Assembly: GCA_951800145.1 (NCBI GenBank)
Contig: CATOJE010000015.1
Span: 1 to 58,318, forward strand
Direction: 5' to 3'
DNA length: 58,318 nt
Source of the DNA: an uncultured Lachnospiraceae bacterium
GTDB lineage: Bacteria > Bacillota > Clostridia > Lachnospirales > Lachnospiraceae
The notes below the pieces were generated by a model. That model saw only the letters and a list, made by a program, of their open reading frames with translations, did not search any database and was not told the DNA's origin. The position numbers were made by a program, and so were the translations under genes. Shown one piece after another: positions 24,746-33,469 of the stretch. The number at the start of each line of letters is the position of its first letter. The stretch's first letter is position 1.

Positions 24746-25915
24746 ATGAATCAATTATTATTTGAAGGTCGTGCGCTGGTGGGGATTGTTTCCTCCATGG
24801 TTCGTCAGGATGATCTGCGGATTATGCATAGTCGTTTAGATTGGGAGAGGATGTTCCGCCTGTCTGACTTCCACAGGGTGGCAAATGTGGTCTACCTTGG
24901 GATTTTAGGACATGGGGACGCTCTCCCGGATCGGTGGAAGGAGCGCTTTTTTGAGAGATATCAAGAAGCGCTCCTCTTCGGCGAGAACTGCAGGGAGATG
25001 ACCCAGGAGCTTTTATCCTGGCTGGATATGCGGGAGATTTCCTGCACATTGCTTACCTATGAATACATTCGGGATTTTTACAAGCTTCCGGAGATGGCGC
25101 AGAACAGCGTGCTACAGATTCTCCTGGATGAAGAGAATTATTTTCTGGCAAAAGGATATCTGGTGGATCTGGGATATGAGACTGACCAGACCTATAAAGG
25201 ATTTGGGGAGAGGATGCGGAGAGTAGCAGGGATTTCTGTTATTCTCTATCATACCTTGCCCTATCGGACAGCAAAGTACAAAAAGTATATGACCAGACTG
25301 CTGGAGACGGCTTGCATGAAGGAGCCCTATCAATATATCCGCATGCTTCCGGAGGAGAGTGAATTTGTTTACCGGATGGCAGGGGCAGCCTATCGCTATG
25401 TATCGGACGAACTGACCATCCGGGAGGTTTTGGATCTTTTTGTCTATCATCAGGCCAGACGGGATGGAATTAACATGGAAGCTGTCCAGAAGCGGCTGGA
25501 GGAGTTTCAGATCGGGGGACTGGCGGAAAAGATACTTCGGATAGCCTATATGTGGTTTGGGGACAAGAAGGATCCCTATTTTACCACCCAGCCGGAGGAT
25601 ATGGCTTCCTTTGATGTACTGGAGGATCGTCTCCTGACGAAGGGAATCATTAACCATGAGTCGGATCCCCAGGCGCTCCGGCTTCAAAGCCTGCTTCAGA
25701 AGGAGCTTGACCGAGAGCGGCGAGGAGAGGGGCGGGAACTGCAAAAGGAGAAGATACAGAAATATTTTGGGGAAATTATGCGCAAGGTGCGCTGGGCATT
25801 TCCAGATTTTCGCTATATGGCTTCGATTTATCCTATCCTGGAGAAGCTTCCGATTCTTCTTCCCTTCTTTTGGATACTCAGGGGAACCAGATTACTGCTG
25901 CGGGTGTTTCGGTGA
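24746..25915 (+). CDS. Degenerate nucleotidyltransferase-family protein (PF14907-like)
   Basis: 389-aa protein resembling uncharacterised nucleotidyltransferases of the NTP_transf_5 type: the N-terminal helical part with DWERMFRLSDFHRVANVVYLGI, the central alpha/beta core with FLAKGYLVDLGYE, and the helical C-terminal half with VYRMAGAAYRYV. In active members the core has a KG start and a DxD metal motif; here the aligned segments read LLTYEYIRDFY and SVLQILLDEENYF, so catalytic acids appear altered. The last 40 residues are hydrophobic and basic. It starts 6 bp after the FliT-like gene and ends at a bidirectional terminator. Function unknown; a flagellin-modification role is only a guess. 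Confidence 0.6.
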   Translation: MNQLLFEGRALVGIVSSMVRQDDLRIMHSRLDWERMFRLSDFHRVANVVYLGILGHGDALPDRWKERFFERYQEALLFGENCREMTQELLSWLDMREISCTLLTYEYIRDFYKLPEMAQNSVLQILLDEENYFLAKGYLVDLGYETDQTYKGFGERMRRVAGISVILYHTLPYRTAKYKKYMTRLLETACMKEPYQYIRMLPEESEFVYRMAGAAYRYVSDELTIREVLDLFVYHQARRDGINMEAVQKRLEEFQIGGLAEKILRIAYMWFGDKKDPYFTTQPEDMASFDVLEDRLLTKGIINHESDPQALRLQSLLQKELDRERRGEGRELQKEKIQKYFGEIMRKVRWAFPDFRYMASIYPILEKLPILLPFFWILRGTRLLLRVFR

Positions 25916-25973
25916 ACAGCATTAAAAGAGATAATTCCGGAATCTGAAACGCCGAATTACCAACTAATAAAAG

Positions 25974-26014
25974 AAAAGCTCTATGACAAAATCACTAAGT
26001 CATAGAGCTTTTTA
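25974..26014. terminator. Bidirectional terminator between fliS and csrA operons
   Basis: Perfect 14-bp stem (aaaagctctatgac, 25974-25987, with 25999-26012) around an 11-nt loop; A- and T-runs at both ends. Confidence 0.92.
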
Positions 26015-26017
26015 TTA

Positions 26018-26257
26018 TCATTCTGGTTTATTCTGCTTCTGTAGGATGGAGTGAAGCATCCAAACAGAGCTGATATCCGGGGAGAGAGCGGTTTTATTGG
26101 TCTGCTCTGCTTCCGAAAGTTCTTCCCGGAGGATGGAAATCTGTTTTGGCGCATCGATAGCCAGGCGCACGCCATCCGCCGCACATTCGATTACGGTGAT
26201 GCGGATATCCTCACCGATTAAAAGACTTTCATTTTTTTTGCGTCGAAGTATCAGCAT
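26018..26257 (-). CDS. csrA: Carbon storage regulator CsrA
   Basis: Small RNA-binding translational repressor; in Gram-positives it blocks flagellin mRNA until FliW sequesters it. The start MLILRRKKNESLLIGEDI and the core VRLAIDAPKQISILREEL are diagnostic. The protein is 79 aa, slightly longer than usual because of a 30-residue C-terminal tail (SEAEQTNKTA onward). ATG 26257 is preferred: aggag lies 8 nt upstream and the family always begins at MLxLxR; the frame is open further upstream through fliW. Last gene of the flgM-to-csrA operon, 4 bp after fliW. Confidence 0.95.
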   Translation of the reverse strand: MLILRRKKNESLLIGEDIRITVIECAADGVRLAIDAPKQISILREELSEAEQTNKTALSPDISSVWMLHSILQKQNKPE

Positions 26258-26261
26258 AGGG

Positions 26262-26726
26262 TCACTCCTGTTCCGGGCTATTTGTCGGTGCGGTAATTGA
26301 TGGGAAGGAACGCAGCTTGTGGCGATACTCATACTGAGAGCTCTTTAAAATCACCTGCATTCCATGACGGGTAATAGGATTAATTACCAGCGGACATTTT
26401 AAATTCACCGTATTTTCCAGATAATCGCTCTGAACTACACAGATGGCATAGTAGGATAACTCCTCGCTGTCTGCCACCTTTAAGCAGGCCAGCTCTTCAC
26501 TGGCCAGCTGGGGGGCGTAATCCGGATAAAGGAAAAAGGGATTAATCAACACGAAAACCACATGGCTTTCTTCCACTGACAGCATCAAGAGAATGGAATC
26601 ATCCGACTCCTTCATGCGCAGAAGCAGGTAACGGGTCAGGTGAGGAAAACCGAAGATTCCGTCGGGGAAAATCAGCAGGTCTTCCTCAGCATAATCTACT
26701 GTGCCATAATCAGTTTGTATTGTCAT
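26262..26726 (-). CDS. fliW: Flagellar assembly factor FliW
   Basis: Binds flagellin or, alternatively, CsrA, and so couples flagellin translation to its export. Its 154 aa include the family features LLIFPDGIFGFPHLTRYLLL, SHVVFVLINPFFLYPDY and NLKCPLVINPITRHGMQVIL. The adjacent csrA gene 4 bp downstream supports the FliW-CsrA-flagellin switch, although the flagellin gene itself is outside the window. Confidence 0.95.
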   Translation of the reverse strand: MTIQTDYGTVDYAEEDLLIFPDGIFGFPHLTRYLLLRMKESDDSILLMLSVEESHVVFVLINPFFLYPDYAPQLASEELACLKVADSEELSYYAICVVQSDYLENTVNLKCPLVINPITRHGMQVILKSSQYEYRHKLRSFPSITAPTNSPEQE

Positions 26727-26738
26727 AAAGTCAAGCTC

Positions 26739-27368
26739 CTATGTGAATAGATTTACATTCCCGCCGGAAGAATTCAAGGGGGGAAGATAATTGTAGCCGC
26801 CAAGATATTCCACATGTACCTGGGGCCTCTGGGTAATGATGGTCATCACCATAGGCGGAAGATAGGTCAGCTCCCCCTTCGCCACACGCATCTCGAAGGC
26901 GCCACGCTCTGCTGTATAGGATGTGCTGGGCTCCATGGAAATATTCTGGCTGGGAGCCGGAGCCGCGGAGACAGCAGCAGCGGTAACCGCTGGATCTGTC
27001 ACAGTGCTGGTCGGGACATCTGTGGCGGACGCGGATAAATTTGTGGATGCAGACGCCACCTTCATAGGATTGGGCTGAGCGGCAATGGCCTGTGCGTGAC
27101 GGGTAGCCATCTGCTGAAAGGAAGTATTGGAGCTGCTTTGAAGCTGCGGTGTGACGTTAACATTAGAACGGGAAGAAAAGGTGCGATTAATCTTAGCCAG
27201 ATCTTCCACGGAAATAGAGCCGCGGGAAGCGGAGGCCTGCATCGTCCGATGGCGGGCCAGGGCCTTCCTCCTCTCAATATCTACGGAATCAGGGTTAACC
27301 AACCGGGCATTCTGGGTGTAACGCATAATGCGGATGGGATCCGATGTGATCTTAATAAGCGGTTGCAT
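26739..27368 (-). CDS. DUF6470 family protein (YviE-like)
   Basis: 209-aa protein of unknown function located, as in bacilli, between flgL and fliW. It begins QPLIKITSDPIRIMRYTQNARL, then has a Ser/Ala/Thr-rich middle (about residues 60-150) and a C-terminal beta-rich part (KGELTYLPPMVMTIITQRPQVHVEYLGGYNY). ATG 27368 is chosen because aaaggagg lies upstream; an ATG at 27422 lacks this. Flagellar association is by position only. Confidence 0.8.
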   Translation of the reverse strand: MQPLIKITSDPIRIMRYTQNARLVNPDSVDIERRKALARHRTMQASASRGSISVEDLAKINRTFSSRSNVNVTPQLQSSSNTSFQQMATRHAQAIAAQPNPMKVASASTNLSASATDVPTSTVTDPAVTAAAVSAAPAPSQNISMEPSTSYTAERGAFEMRVAKGELTYLPPMVMTIITQRPQVHVEYLGGYNYLPPLNSSGGNVNLFT

Positions 27369-27439
27369 ACATACGCCTCCTTTTACCTGTGTGCCTCCCG
27401 CCGGAAACACATAAAAATACATTTAAACAATCAATCGCA

Positions 27440-28642
27440 TTAACGCATAAAATCAAAGAGAGAGGATGACAGAAGCTGGGATCCTACCTTTAATGCTGCA
27501 TTATAGGAATACTGATTATTGTACATCTCCATAACGGCCTCATATGGGTCAGCGCCCCAGACATCAGTATACTGTTCGGTCAGGTTATCCGCAGCCAGCT
27601 TCAGCTTAGAATCCATGTCATCCATCAGCTTATACTTGGTTCCCAGATCTGAGAAGAAGGTGCTGGTGGTATATTCCGCCTGGGTCATGTCAGAGATGAC
27701 AGTGCCTAAGGTATCGAACATTTCTTTATGAACTTTCTCATAGTCATCTGTATTTTCTGCCTGCAGATTCTTATCGATGGACTGCACGGCTGTTCCGATC
27801 AAGCCTAAAGGCCCTTTGGCTAGATTCTCTAAAAAGATATTAATATCGTCCTGACCGTTGGTTTGCAGAGCGCCGTTTTTTACTGCATCGGTGGTAACCC
27901 CAGCCAGAACATTCAGACCAGAAGTATAAGTGTCTAAAAGAGTATCCCGGTCACGGATGGTGCCGTAGCCGATGTCCAGAGGACCCTGCTCCTTCATGGC
28001 ACGGATGAGATCCTTTGCAGCATCGTCTTTCGCCTGTCCAGTTAATTCCTCCCACTCGCCCGCTGCATTCTTTTCCACTAATGAATAACCATATTCGCCG
28101 GTTTTTTCATCCTGCTTCAGCTGCATATGAAATTCTTTTGCTTCTTTATTCGGATCATCCGGAAAGATGTGGGAAAATGTAAGGACACTTCCGTCACCGC
28201 TTAGGGAGAATGGCGGGTTTGATACATCATTGCCACCAAATACGTAAAAATCCTGATACTGGCCGTTTAAGTCATTCACAATGGAATGCATCTTCTGCTG
28301 AAGATCATCCCGAAGGCTGGCTAAGGCAGAGCCTGTGGTGGTGTCGGTCCTAGCATACTGAACCTGCTGCTTCGCCTTCTTCAGAATATCGTGGATATCG
28401 CGAACCTGTAACTCTTGCTGGTAAATACGGTTCTGCACATCTTTGATCAAAGATTTCTTGCTTAAGGTGTCCAGGTACTGATTATCAATCATCTTGCTCT
28501 GGTAGTAGGCAAGAGGGTTTTCTGCCGCCGCCTCATATGCCTTCGTGCTGGAAACCTTATTAAAGCTTTTGATTAATTGTGCGTGGACATTATTGGCAGA
28601 TGAAGTGAATTTTTTATAAACGGATGCATTGGTTACACGCAT
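27440..28642 (-). CDS. flgL: Flagellar hook-filament junction protein FlgL
   Basis: Second junction protein (HAP3) linking hook and filament. Flagellin-like N-terminal helix MRVTNASVYKKFTSSANN with SSTKAYEAAAENPLAYYQSKMI, and C-terminal helix DPYEAVMEMYNNQYSYNAALKVGSQL. 400 aa is within the family range. 18 bp after flgK. Start preceded by taccaggagg. Confidence 0.95.
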   Translation of the reverse strand: MRVTNASVYKKFTSSANNVHAQLIKSFNKVSSTKAYEAAAENPLAYYQSKMIDNQYLDTLSKKSLIKDVQNRIYQQELQVRDIHDILKKAKQQVQYARTDTTTGSALASLRDDLQQKMHSIVNDLNGQYQDFYVFGGNDVSNPPFSLSGDGSVLTFSHIFPDDPNKEAKEFHMQLKQDEKTGEYGYSLVEKNAAGEWEELTGQAKDDAAKDLIRAMKEQGPLDIGYGTIRDRDTLLDTYTSGLNVLAGVTTDAVKNGALQTNGQDDINIFLENLAKGPLGLIGTAVQSIDKNLQAENTDDYEKVHKEMFDTLGTVISDMTQAEYTTSTFFSDLGTKYKLMDDMDSKLKLAADNLTEQYTDVWGADPYEAVMEMYNNQYSYNAALKVGSQLLSSSLFDFMR

Positions 28643-28659
28643 AAGATTACCTCCTGGTA

Positions 28660-30435
28660 TTAACGTCCTACGACGCCGGTATTATTAATTAAGATGCTCA
28701 GGGCCTCATCCAGGGTGGTCATCAGGCGGGATGCGGCTCCGTAAGCAGACATATACATCATCATGTTGGATGCCTCTTCATCCAGGCTGACGCCGGAGAT
28801 GGAATCCCGGGAGGACTGAATGCCGTTTAACACAGTAACATTCGTCTTTAATGCCTGGGTGTTGCGGGCAGAGTCATTTGCCAATACGGTTGAAGTATAA
28901 TTCATGAAATCGGAGAAGGTATTGCCCTTCAGGTCATACTTAGCAGGATCTGCAAACAGGTTATTGCCAGCCGCGTCCTTTAAGCTGCCGATGCCGTAAG
29001 GATAGGTGGCACCCATGGCCTCCAGCATATTGATCACGGTATCATTGGCATTGCCCTCTGGATCACTCGTAGTGGATAACTTTACTTCGCCGCTGACCCA
29101 TTTTGCATTAATTCCGATATTGGCAGCGGTAATACCATCTTTGGTGTTTGTGGTTTTGTCCACAAGAAGGAATTGATCATTCTTTGTTGCCGGATCCGCG
29201 CCGTTAATATTAAGGGTATTTATAACATCGGCGAAAACTTTTGCCAGGGTATCCAGCTGGTCACGGTAATATTCATATCCCTTTACCTGGTTCAGTCCGG
29301 CCGTTTTGCCATCTTGCCAAAGCATATCCAGGCTGGCCTGAATGGAGCCGGAGTCTTCAGCAAAGTAAGATGTCTTATTCGCGAGCCCTGTTTGGGAAAT
29401 CTCTACTTCCTTAACGGTTGCACCACCACCGGCATTTTTCGATACGGATTCTGCTTCTGTAAAAGTGATTTTTACAGTGGAGGGATCAATGTCTTTTTCG
29501 CTGGGATAAGGATTACCATCTTTATCCGATGCCTCAATTTTCAGCTGTCCATAATTCTCATCCTTTACCCCTTCGGTTCCATCCACCAGGGTCAGTCTTT
29601 GGGTAGCGCCAGTGCCATCCTTATACAGCATCTCCACCTTCAAATCATCGGGCCACTCCTTGCGGAAGAGGGCGTTCCCCTTACCGTCATACTCGAATCC
29701 CTGGTGGGCTGCGTCTTTATAATAGGAAACCTCGATGGGAATGTAGCTGGCCAGCTCATCCAGAAGTACATTCCGCTCGTCCATCAGCTCTAAGCTGGGC
29801 TGTCCGGCGATCTGATTAGTCTTGATCTGGCGGTTCAGATTTCCGATCTGCATTAAAATATCATTTACATTCTGTACTGCGCCCAATTCGTTTACATTGG
29901 TTCCGTCCAGCTTGGAGTACTCGGACTTCTCCGCCTCATCCACCTGCCTGGACGCGTCATTTAAAAGATTGGTTAAAGACTTTATTCTGGAACGGAGCTC
30001 AGCCTCGTAAATGGGGTCATTCACCTTGCCCAAATCGTGGATGCTGGTAAGAGCAGAGCGAATATCATCAAAGGCATACTGAATGCCCTGAATCTCACTT
30101 TCATCAAAAATATCCGCAAGCCGGTCCAGAGATTTCTGCATAGCATCCGTATACCCAGACTTCTTAATCTGGTTCCGGTACTGGATATCCAGGTAGGGGT
30201 CGCGGATCTGGGTCACTGCGTCCATGTGCACGCCGAAGCCCACCACTACCTCAGAGCCATTGGCATAGTGAGAGACGGGGTGGGTGTAGTTTACGCTGGA
30301 TGTCTGCAGCGCCTGGCGGGTGTAGCCCACGGTGTTCATATTTGCAAGGTTTTGGCCGGTGATGTCCAGTCGCTTCTGATTCGCCTGGATAGCGGAGAGG
30401 GCGGTGGAAAAACCGGCAAAGGTTGCTCGTATCAT
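28660..30435 (-). CDS. flgK: Flagellar hook-associated protein FlgK
   Basis: First junction protein (HAP1). The rod/hook-type start FAGFSTALSAIQANQKRLDITGQNLANMNTVGYTRQ, the GFGVHMDAVTQIRDPYLD segment, and the C-terminal SGVSLDEEASNMMMYMSAYGAASRLMTTLDEALSILI are all present. 591 aa, normal. Begins 18 bp after flgN, with a gaggatatgat site upstream. Acts outside the cell after export. Confidence 0.95.
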   Translation of the reverse strand: MIRATFAGFSTALSAIQANQKRLDITGQNLANMNTVGYTRQALQTSSVNYTHPVSHYANGSEVVVGFGVHMDAVTQIRDPYLDIQYRNQIKKSGYTDAMQKSLDRLADIFDESEIQGIQYAFDDIRSALTSIHDLGKVNDPIYEAELRSRIKSLTNLLNDASRQVDEAEKSEYSKLDGTNVNELGAVQNVNDILMQIGNLNRQIKTNQIAGQPSLELMDERNVLLDELASYIPIEVSYYKDAAHQGFEYDGKGNALFRKEWPDDLKVEMLYKDGTGATQRLTLVDGTEGVKDENYGQLKIEASDKDGNPYPSEKDIDPSTVKITFTEAESVSKNAGGGATVKEVEISQTGLANKTSYFAEDSGSIQASLDMLWQDGKTAGLNQVKGYEYYRDQLDTLAKVFADVINTLNINGADPATKNDQFLLVDKTTNTKDGITAANIGINAKWVSGEVKLSTTSDPEGNANDTVINMLEAMGATYPYGIGSLKDAAGNNLFADPAKYDLKGNTFSDFMNYTSTVLANDSARNTQALKTNVTVLNGIQSSRDSISGVSLDEEASNMMMYMSAYGAASRLMTTLDEALSILINNTGVVGR

Positions 30436-30452
30436 ATCATATCCTCCAAATT

Positions 30453-30935
30453 CTATACATATCGATCTTTCATCTTTGAGTGGGGCGGGGTATTCAGACT
30501 TACATCTCCCGCGTTATCGTAGGAAGCGCCGCCCTGCTGGGCTGCTATGGTCTGAATCTCGTGGAGCCTTACCTGGATGATCTGCTCCGCCGCCTTGCGG
30601 GAGTGCTCCAGATCCTTTAGCTCCTGCTCCAGGGCAAGGAATAAGGGCTCCAGCTTTGTCCGCTGCCGCAGGGACGCCTTATCCAGGATCTGCCGGAAGG
30701 TGAGCGACTCCCACCCCAGCTCTCCGGACAGGCGGATGCGCTTCTGCTCCAGGCCACGCAGCTTTAAGATGAGGGCCTGCTCCTCCTGAATGTAGCCGTC
30801 CATTAGTCCATGACGCTTTTCGGAAGCGGCATTTGCCTTCGCTGTTTCGATTTGTGAAATCGAGGAGGCCAGGCTGGTCAGCTCTTCGATGACAGCGGTA
30901 AACTCCTCGAATGGGGTCAGTGTGGTTTGTTCCAT
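30453..30935 (-). CDS. flgN: Flagellar export chaperone FlgN
   Basis: 160-aa helical cytoplasmic chaperone for FlgK and FlgL. Family-like segments are LTSLASSISQIETAKANA and the long coiled coil with LEPLFLALEQELKDLEHSRKAAEQIIQ. It sits between flgM and flgK, the conserved order. A ggagtttacc site precedes the start. Confidence 0.88.
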   Translation of the reverse strand: MEQTTLTPFEEFTAVIEELTSLASSISQIETAKANAASEKRHGLMDGYIQEEQALILKLRGLEQKRIRLSGELGWESLTFRQILDKASLRQRTKLEPLFLALEQELKDLEHSRKAAEQIIQVRLHEIQTIAAQQGGASYDNAGDVSLNTPPHSKMKDRYV

Positions 30936-30956
30936 AAAATGCGGGTAAACTCCTTT

Positions 30957-31259
30957 CTAGCTTAAACCAAGCAGTCTGCCTGCGATTCGCTGTGCATTAG
31001 GCTGGTAGGTGCCCTCTGCGATCCGGCGGCTGAGATCCTTCACCCGCTCCGGGCTGGCTCCCTCACCGATCTGGGCAGCCGTCCGCTGGGCCAGCATCCG
31101 GGCAAAGCTTTCCTCATCATCCTGGGCAGCCTGGGGTCTCCGGATATTTACCGTGTCATAGTCCCCCCTGGCCTTTTCTGCACGGGGCGTGTATTTGCTC
31201 TGTGTGGTAACCTGGGGCCGGTAGCCGGTGTTCTTTAGGGTCTGAAATGTTATATTCAT
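30957..31259 (-). CDS. flgM: Anti-sigma-28 factor FlgM
   Basis: Binds and holds the flagellar sigma factor until the hook is complete. 100 aa with a disordered N-terminus and the FlgM signature in the second half: YDTVNIRR, FARMLAQRT, SPERVKDLSRRIAEGTYQPNAQRIAGRLL. First gene of the flgM-flgN-flgK-flgL-DUF6470-fliW-csrA operon, preceded by gaaggga and, about 85 bp upstream, by a sigma-28-like -10. Confidence 0.93.
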   Translation of the reverse strand: MNITFQTLKNTGYRPQVTTQSKYTPRAEKARGDYDTVNIRRPQAAQDDEESFARMLAQRTAAQIGEGASPERVKDLSRRIAEGTYQPNAQRIAGRLLGLS

Positions 31260-31346
31260 AAACGGCCTCCCTTCTTAAAAATCCGGAAGAAATATGTGCT
31301 TCCTTCGTATATCCATTTATTGCAAAACATTTATTTATATTAATGT

Positions 31347-31373
31347 TTATCGGCATTATTTGGCTGAGGATAA
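31347..31373 (-). promoter_or_regulatory. Sigma-28-like promoter for the flgM operon
   Basis: On the minus strand GCCGATAA (31354 down to 31347) matches the flagellar -10 perfectly. The -35 position, 15 bp away, reads TTAT (consensus TAAA), so the match is one-sided. It lies about 90 bp before the flgM start. Confidence 0.6.
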
Positions 31374-31527
31374 GGTAAAAGGGGGCTCAATCCTGCCTTT
31401 TTTGAAATTGTTGCTGAACAGAAGCAGTTACTTAAAATTTCCTGACAATTTTTACAAATTTAAATTCCATCTTGTGCAAAAAGAAAAAAAATAATATAAT
31501 GAAAGAGCCATAAGAATTACAAAATTC

Positions 31528-31554
31528 TAATATTAGAGTAGAAAGTGCCGATAT
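31528..31554 (+). promoter_or_regulatory. Sigma-28-like promoter for the FliK-like gene
   Basis: TAAT (31528-31531), 15-bp spacer, GCCGATAT (31547-31554). Matches TAAA-N15-GCCGATAT in all but one base. The start codon is 55 bp downstream. Together with the minus-strand site it fills the 349-bp divergent, A/T-rich region 31260-31608. Confidence 0.75.
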
Positions 31555-31608
31555 ATTTAAAATAGGTACTTTTTTGTGAATAATTGGTGAACAGGGGTAG
31601 AAAAGGCT

Positions 31609-33108
31609 ATGGCAAATATTTTACAGGTGACGCCGAATCTCAGTACGGAAAACCGCAACATTTTAAATCCCCAGGATCCCAGGAGTAATGCGAATAATCC
31701 TGCGATTCATAATCCGGTGGACCCTACCCGCGTGGTACGGGCCGACGGAAGGGACGGAGAACAGACGGGGAATGCCGGGCAGGAGGATTTATTCAGCGCC
31801 ATTAATTATGAAAGCAATTACGGCGCTTTTATCAAGGGCCTGGGAGAAGGCGGCGATCTTGCCACAGCGATGGAGCGGCTGCTGTATACGGATATGGCGG
31901 GGCTTCAGGGAGCGGAGCGGACCGAGGTGGCGGCTCTGGTGGAAAAGCTTCTCCTGTCAGTGCGGATGGATTCCCCCCAGGAGCTGGTGGACTTTCTCCA
32001 GGGCCAGGGAGATGTGCAGGCCAGATTCACCGGAGATTTCTTTAATCAGCTCCGTACGATTATGGCACAGAATCCCTCTAAAAGCCTTTGGGATTCGGCG
32101 CTGTACTTTTTAAAAGGATATAATGACTATACCTCCGGGGCGCATCTTTTGCAGCAGATGCGTTCCCTCATGGGGGATATTGAGCAGCTGCTTCTCCGAT
32201 CCTACCGGGAGGAATTCAGAGACCTGGCGAATCTGATGGACTGGCAGGCGGAGAATGGAAACACGGCGGCGAATACCGGTGTTTTAAATAACCGTCTGAT
32301 CCCATTCCTGGCCTCCTATGTGTCGGGAACCCATGATTACGGGGCTGTGCGGGAGGCGGCTATGATGCTGGTATTCCAGGCGGTCCGGTATCAGAATGGG
32401 GAGAAGAAGGGCATCGAAAAGCTTTTCGAGAATCTTTTGAACAGCCGGGGCTTTGCCCGGCTATTTAAGGGAGATACCGAGGAGGCTCTGGACAGCCTTT
32501 TAAAGGCGGGCTCCAGGCAGATGCAGCGCCCCACAGACGGAGTTTCCAGCTGGCTTGCGGAGATCGAGGGTGGGAATCCCCAGGCTCAGAGCGCACAGCG
32601 GGATTTTGCTGACGGGATAGCGAATCTCCTCCTGAAGGGGGCGAACGGCCAGGCAGGCCTGGAGAATGTTCAGCAGTTTTACAGCATTATGAATGGAATG
32701 CTTTTAAATGAAAGTGTGTTCATGCCGCTGCTTCATTTCCTGCTTCCCTTCCAGTACGAGGAGAATAATGTTATGTCCGAGATGTGGGTGGACCCGGACG
32801 CCAAGAAGGATAATGGAGAGGACGGAGGGCGGAAGATCAAGCTGTTTTTAAAGTTTGACATCCAGAACCTGGGAAAGTTCGAGCTTTTGATGACCATGCT
32901 CAACCGGGAGTCCCGGATGGAGCTGATGGTGCCGGGAGCCCTGCTGAACCAGAATAAAAAGATCCAGACAGAGGTTTCTGAGATATTAAAGAGGAATGGC
33001 ATCCGTCTGAACCAGCTTATGGTGCGGGAGCGGGTGCGCGACCGCCGGGTGGACGAGGTATTTCCGGAGATTCGGGAAAAGGAGAGAACCATTAATGTCA
33101 GAATTTGA
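31609..33108 (+). CDS. FliK-like flagellar protein (YlqG-type context)
   Basis: 499-aa protein with an Asn/Pro/Arg-rich unfolded start (about residues 1-60), a long helical middle, and a C-terminal part (about 385-490) that resembles the hook-length control C-domain: IKLFLKFDIQNLGKFELLM, LMVPGALLNQNKKIQTEV and LKRNGIRLNQLMVRE. The next gene, overlapping by 14 bp, encodes a free FlhB C-terminal domain, the same pair order as ylqG-ylqH in bacilli. A sigma-28-like promoter lies 55 bp upstream. I infer a role in export switching or late assembly; the assignment is moderate. Confidence 0.6.
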   Translation: MANILQVTPNLSTENRNILNPQDPRSNANNPAIHNPVDPTRVVRADGRDGEQTGNAGQEDLFSAINYESNYGAFIKGLGEGGDLATAMERLLYTDMAGLQGAERTEVAALVEKLLLSVRMDSPQELVDFLQGQGDVQARFTGDFFNQLRTIMAQNPSKSLWDSALYFLKGYNDYTSGAHLLQQMRSLMGDIEQLLLRSYREEFRDLANLMDWQAENGNTAANTGVLNNRLIPFLASYVSGTHDYGAVREAAMMLVFQAVRYQNGEKKGIEKLFENLLNSRGFARLFKGDTEEALDSLLKAGSRQMQRPTDGVSSWLAEIEGGNPQAQSAQRDFADGIANLLLKGANGQAGLENVQQFYSIMNGMLLNESVFMPLLHFLLPFQYEENNVMSEMWVDPDAKKDNGEDGGRKIKLFLKFDIQNLGKFELLMTMLNRESRMELMVPGALLNQNKKIQTEVSEILKRNGIRLNQLMVRERVRDRRVDEVFPEIREKERTINVRI

Positions 33109-33436
33109 TGATTTGATGCGCCAGAAGGCGGTGGCGCTGAAGTATAATCCGGAGAAGAACGGAGCGCCGGTGATCGTGGCCTCCGGCATGGGCTACATGG
33201 CGGAGCGGATTACAGAGACAGCCATGGAGGCGGGGGTGCCGGTTTACGAGGATGATTCCCTGGCCACGCTTCTGACTCAGCTGAAGCTGGGGGCGGAGAT
33301 TCCCAGGGAGCTGTATCAGGCGATTGTGGAGATTTATATCTATTTTCTGGGATATGTTCCGGGGCAGGAGGAGATAAAGGAAGCCCTGGAGGGGGAGGAA
33401 GCAGCACAGGAAGTGCCGGGAGATGAGGAGCAGTGA
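33095..33436 (+). CDS. Free FlhB C-terminal-domain protein (YlqH/FhlB-like)
   Basis: 113 aa, equivalent to the cytoplasmic autocleavage-product end of the export gate protein FlhB, without its membrane part. Recognisable segments are KAVALKYNPEKNGAPVIVASGMGYMAERI, AGVPVYEDDSLATLLTQL and IPRELYQAIVEIYIYFLGY. The NPxH cleavage motif is not present, as in other stand-alone versions. It may substitute for or compete with the FlhB tail in choosing export substrates. Overlaps the FliK-like gene by 14 bp, implying coupled translation. Confidence 0.88.
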   Translation: MSEFDDLMRQKAVALKYNPEKNGAPVIVASGMGYMAERITETAMEAGVPVYEDDSLATLLTQLKLGAEIPRELYQAIVEIYIYFLGYVPGQEEIKEALEGEEAAQEVPGDEEQ

Positions 33437-33469
33437 CACGAAAGGCTCACCTTATAAATTCAGGAGGTT

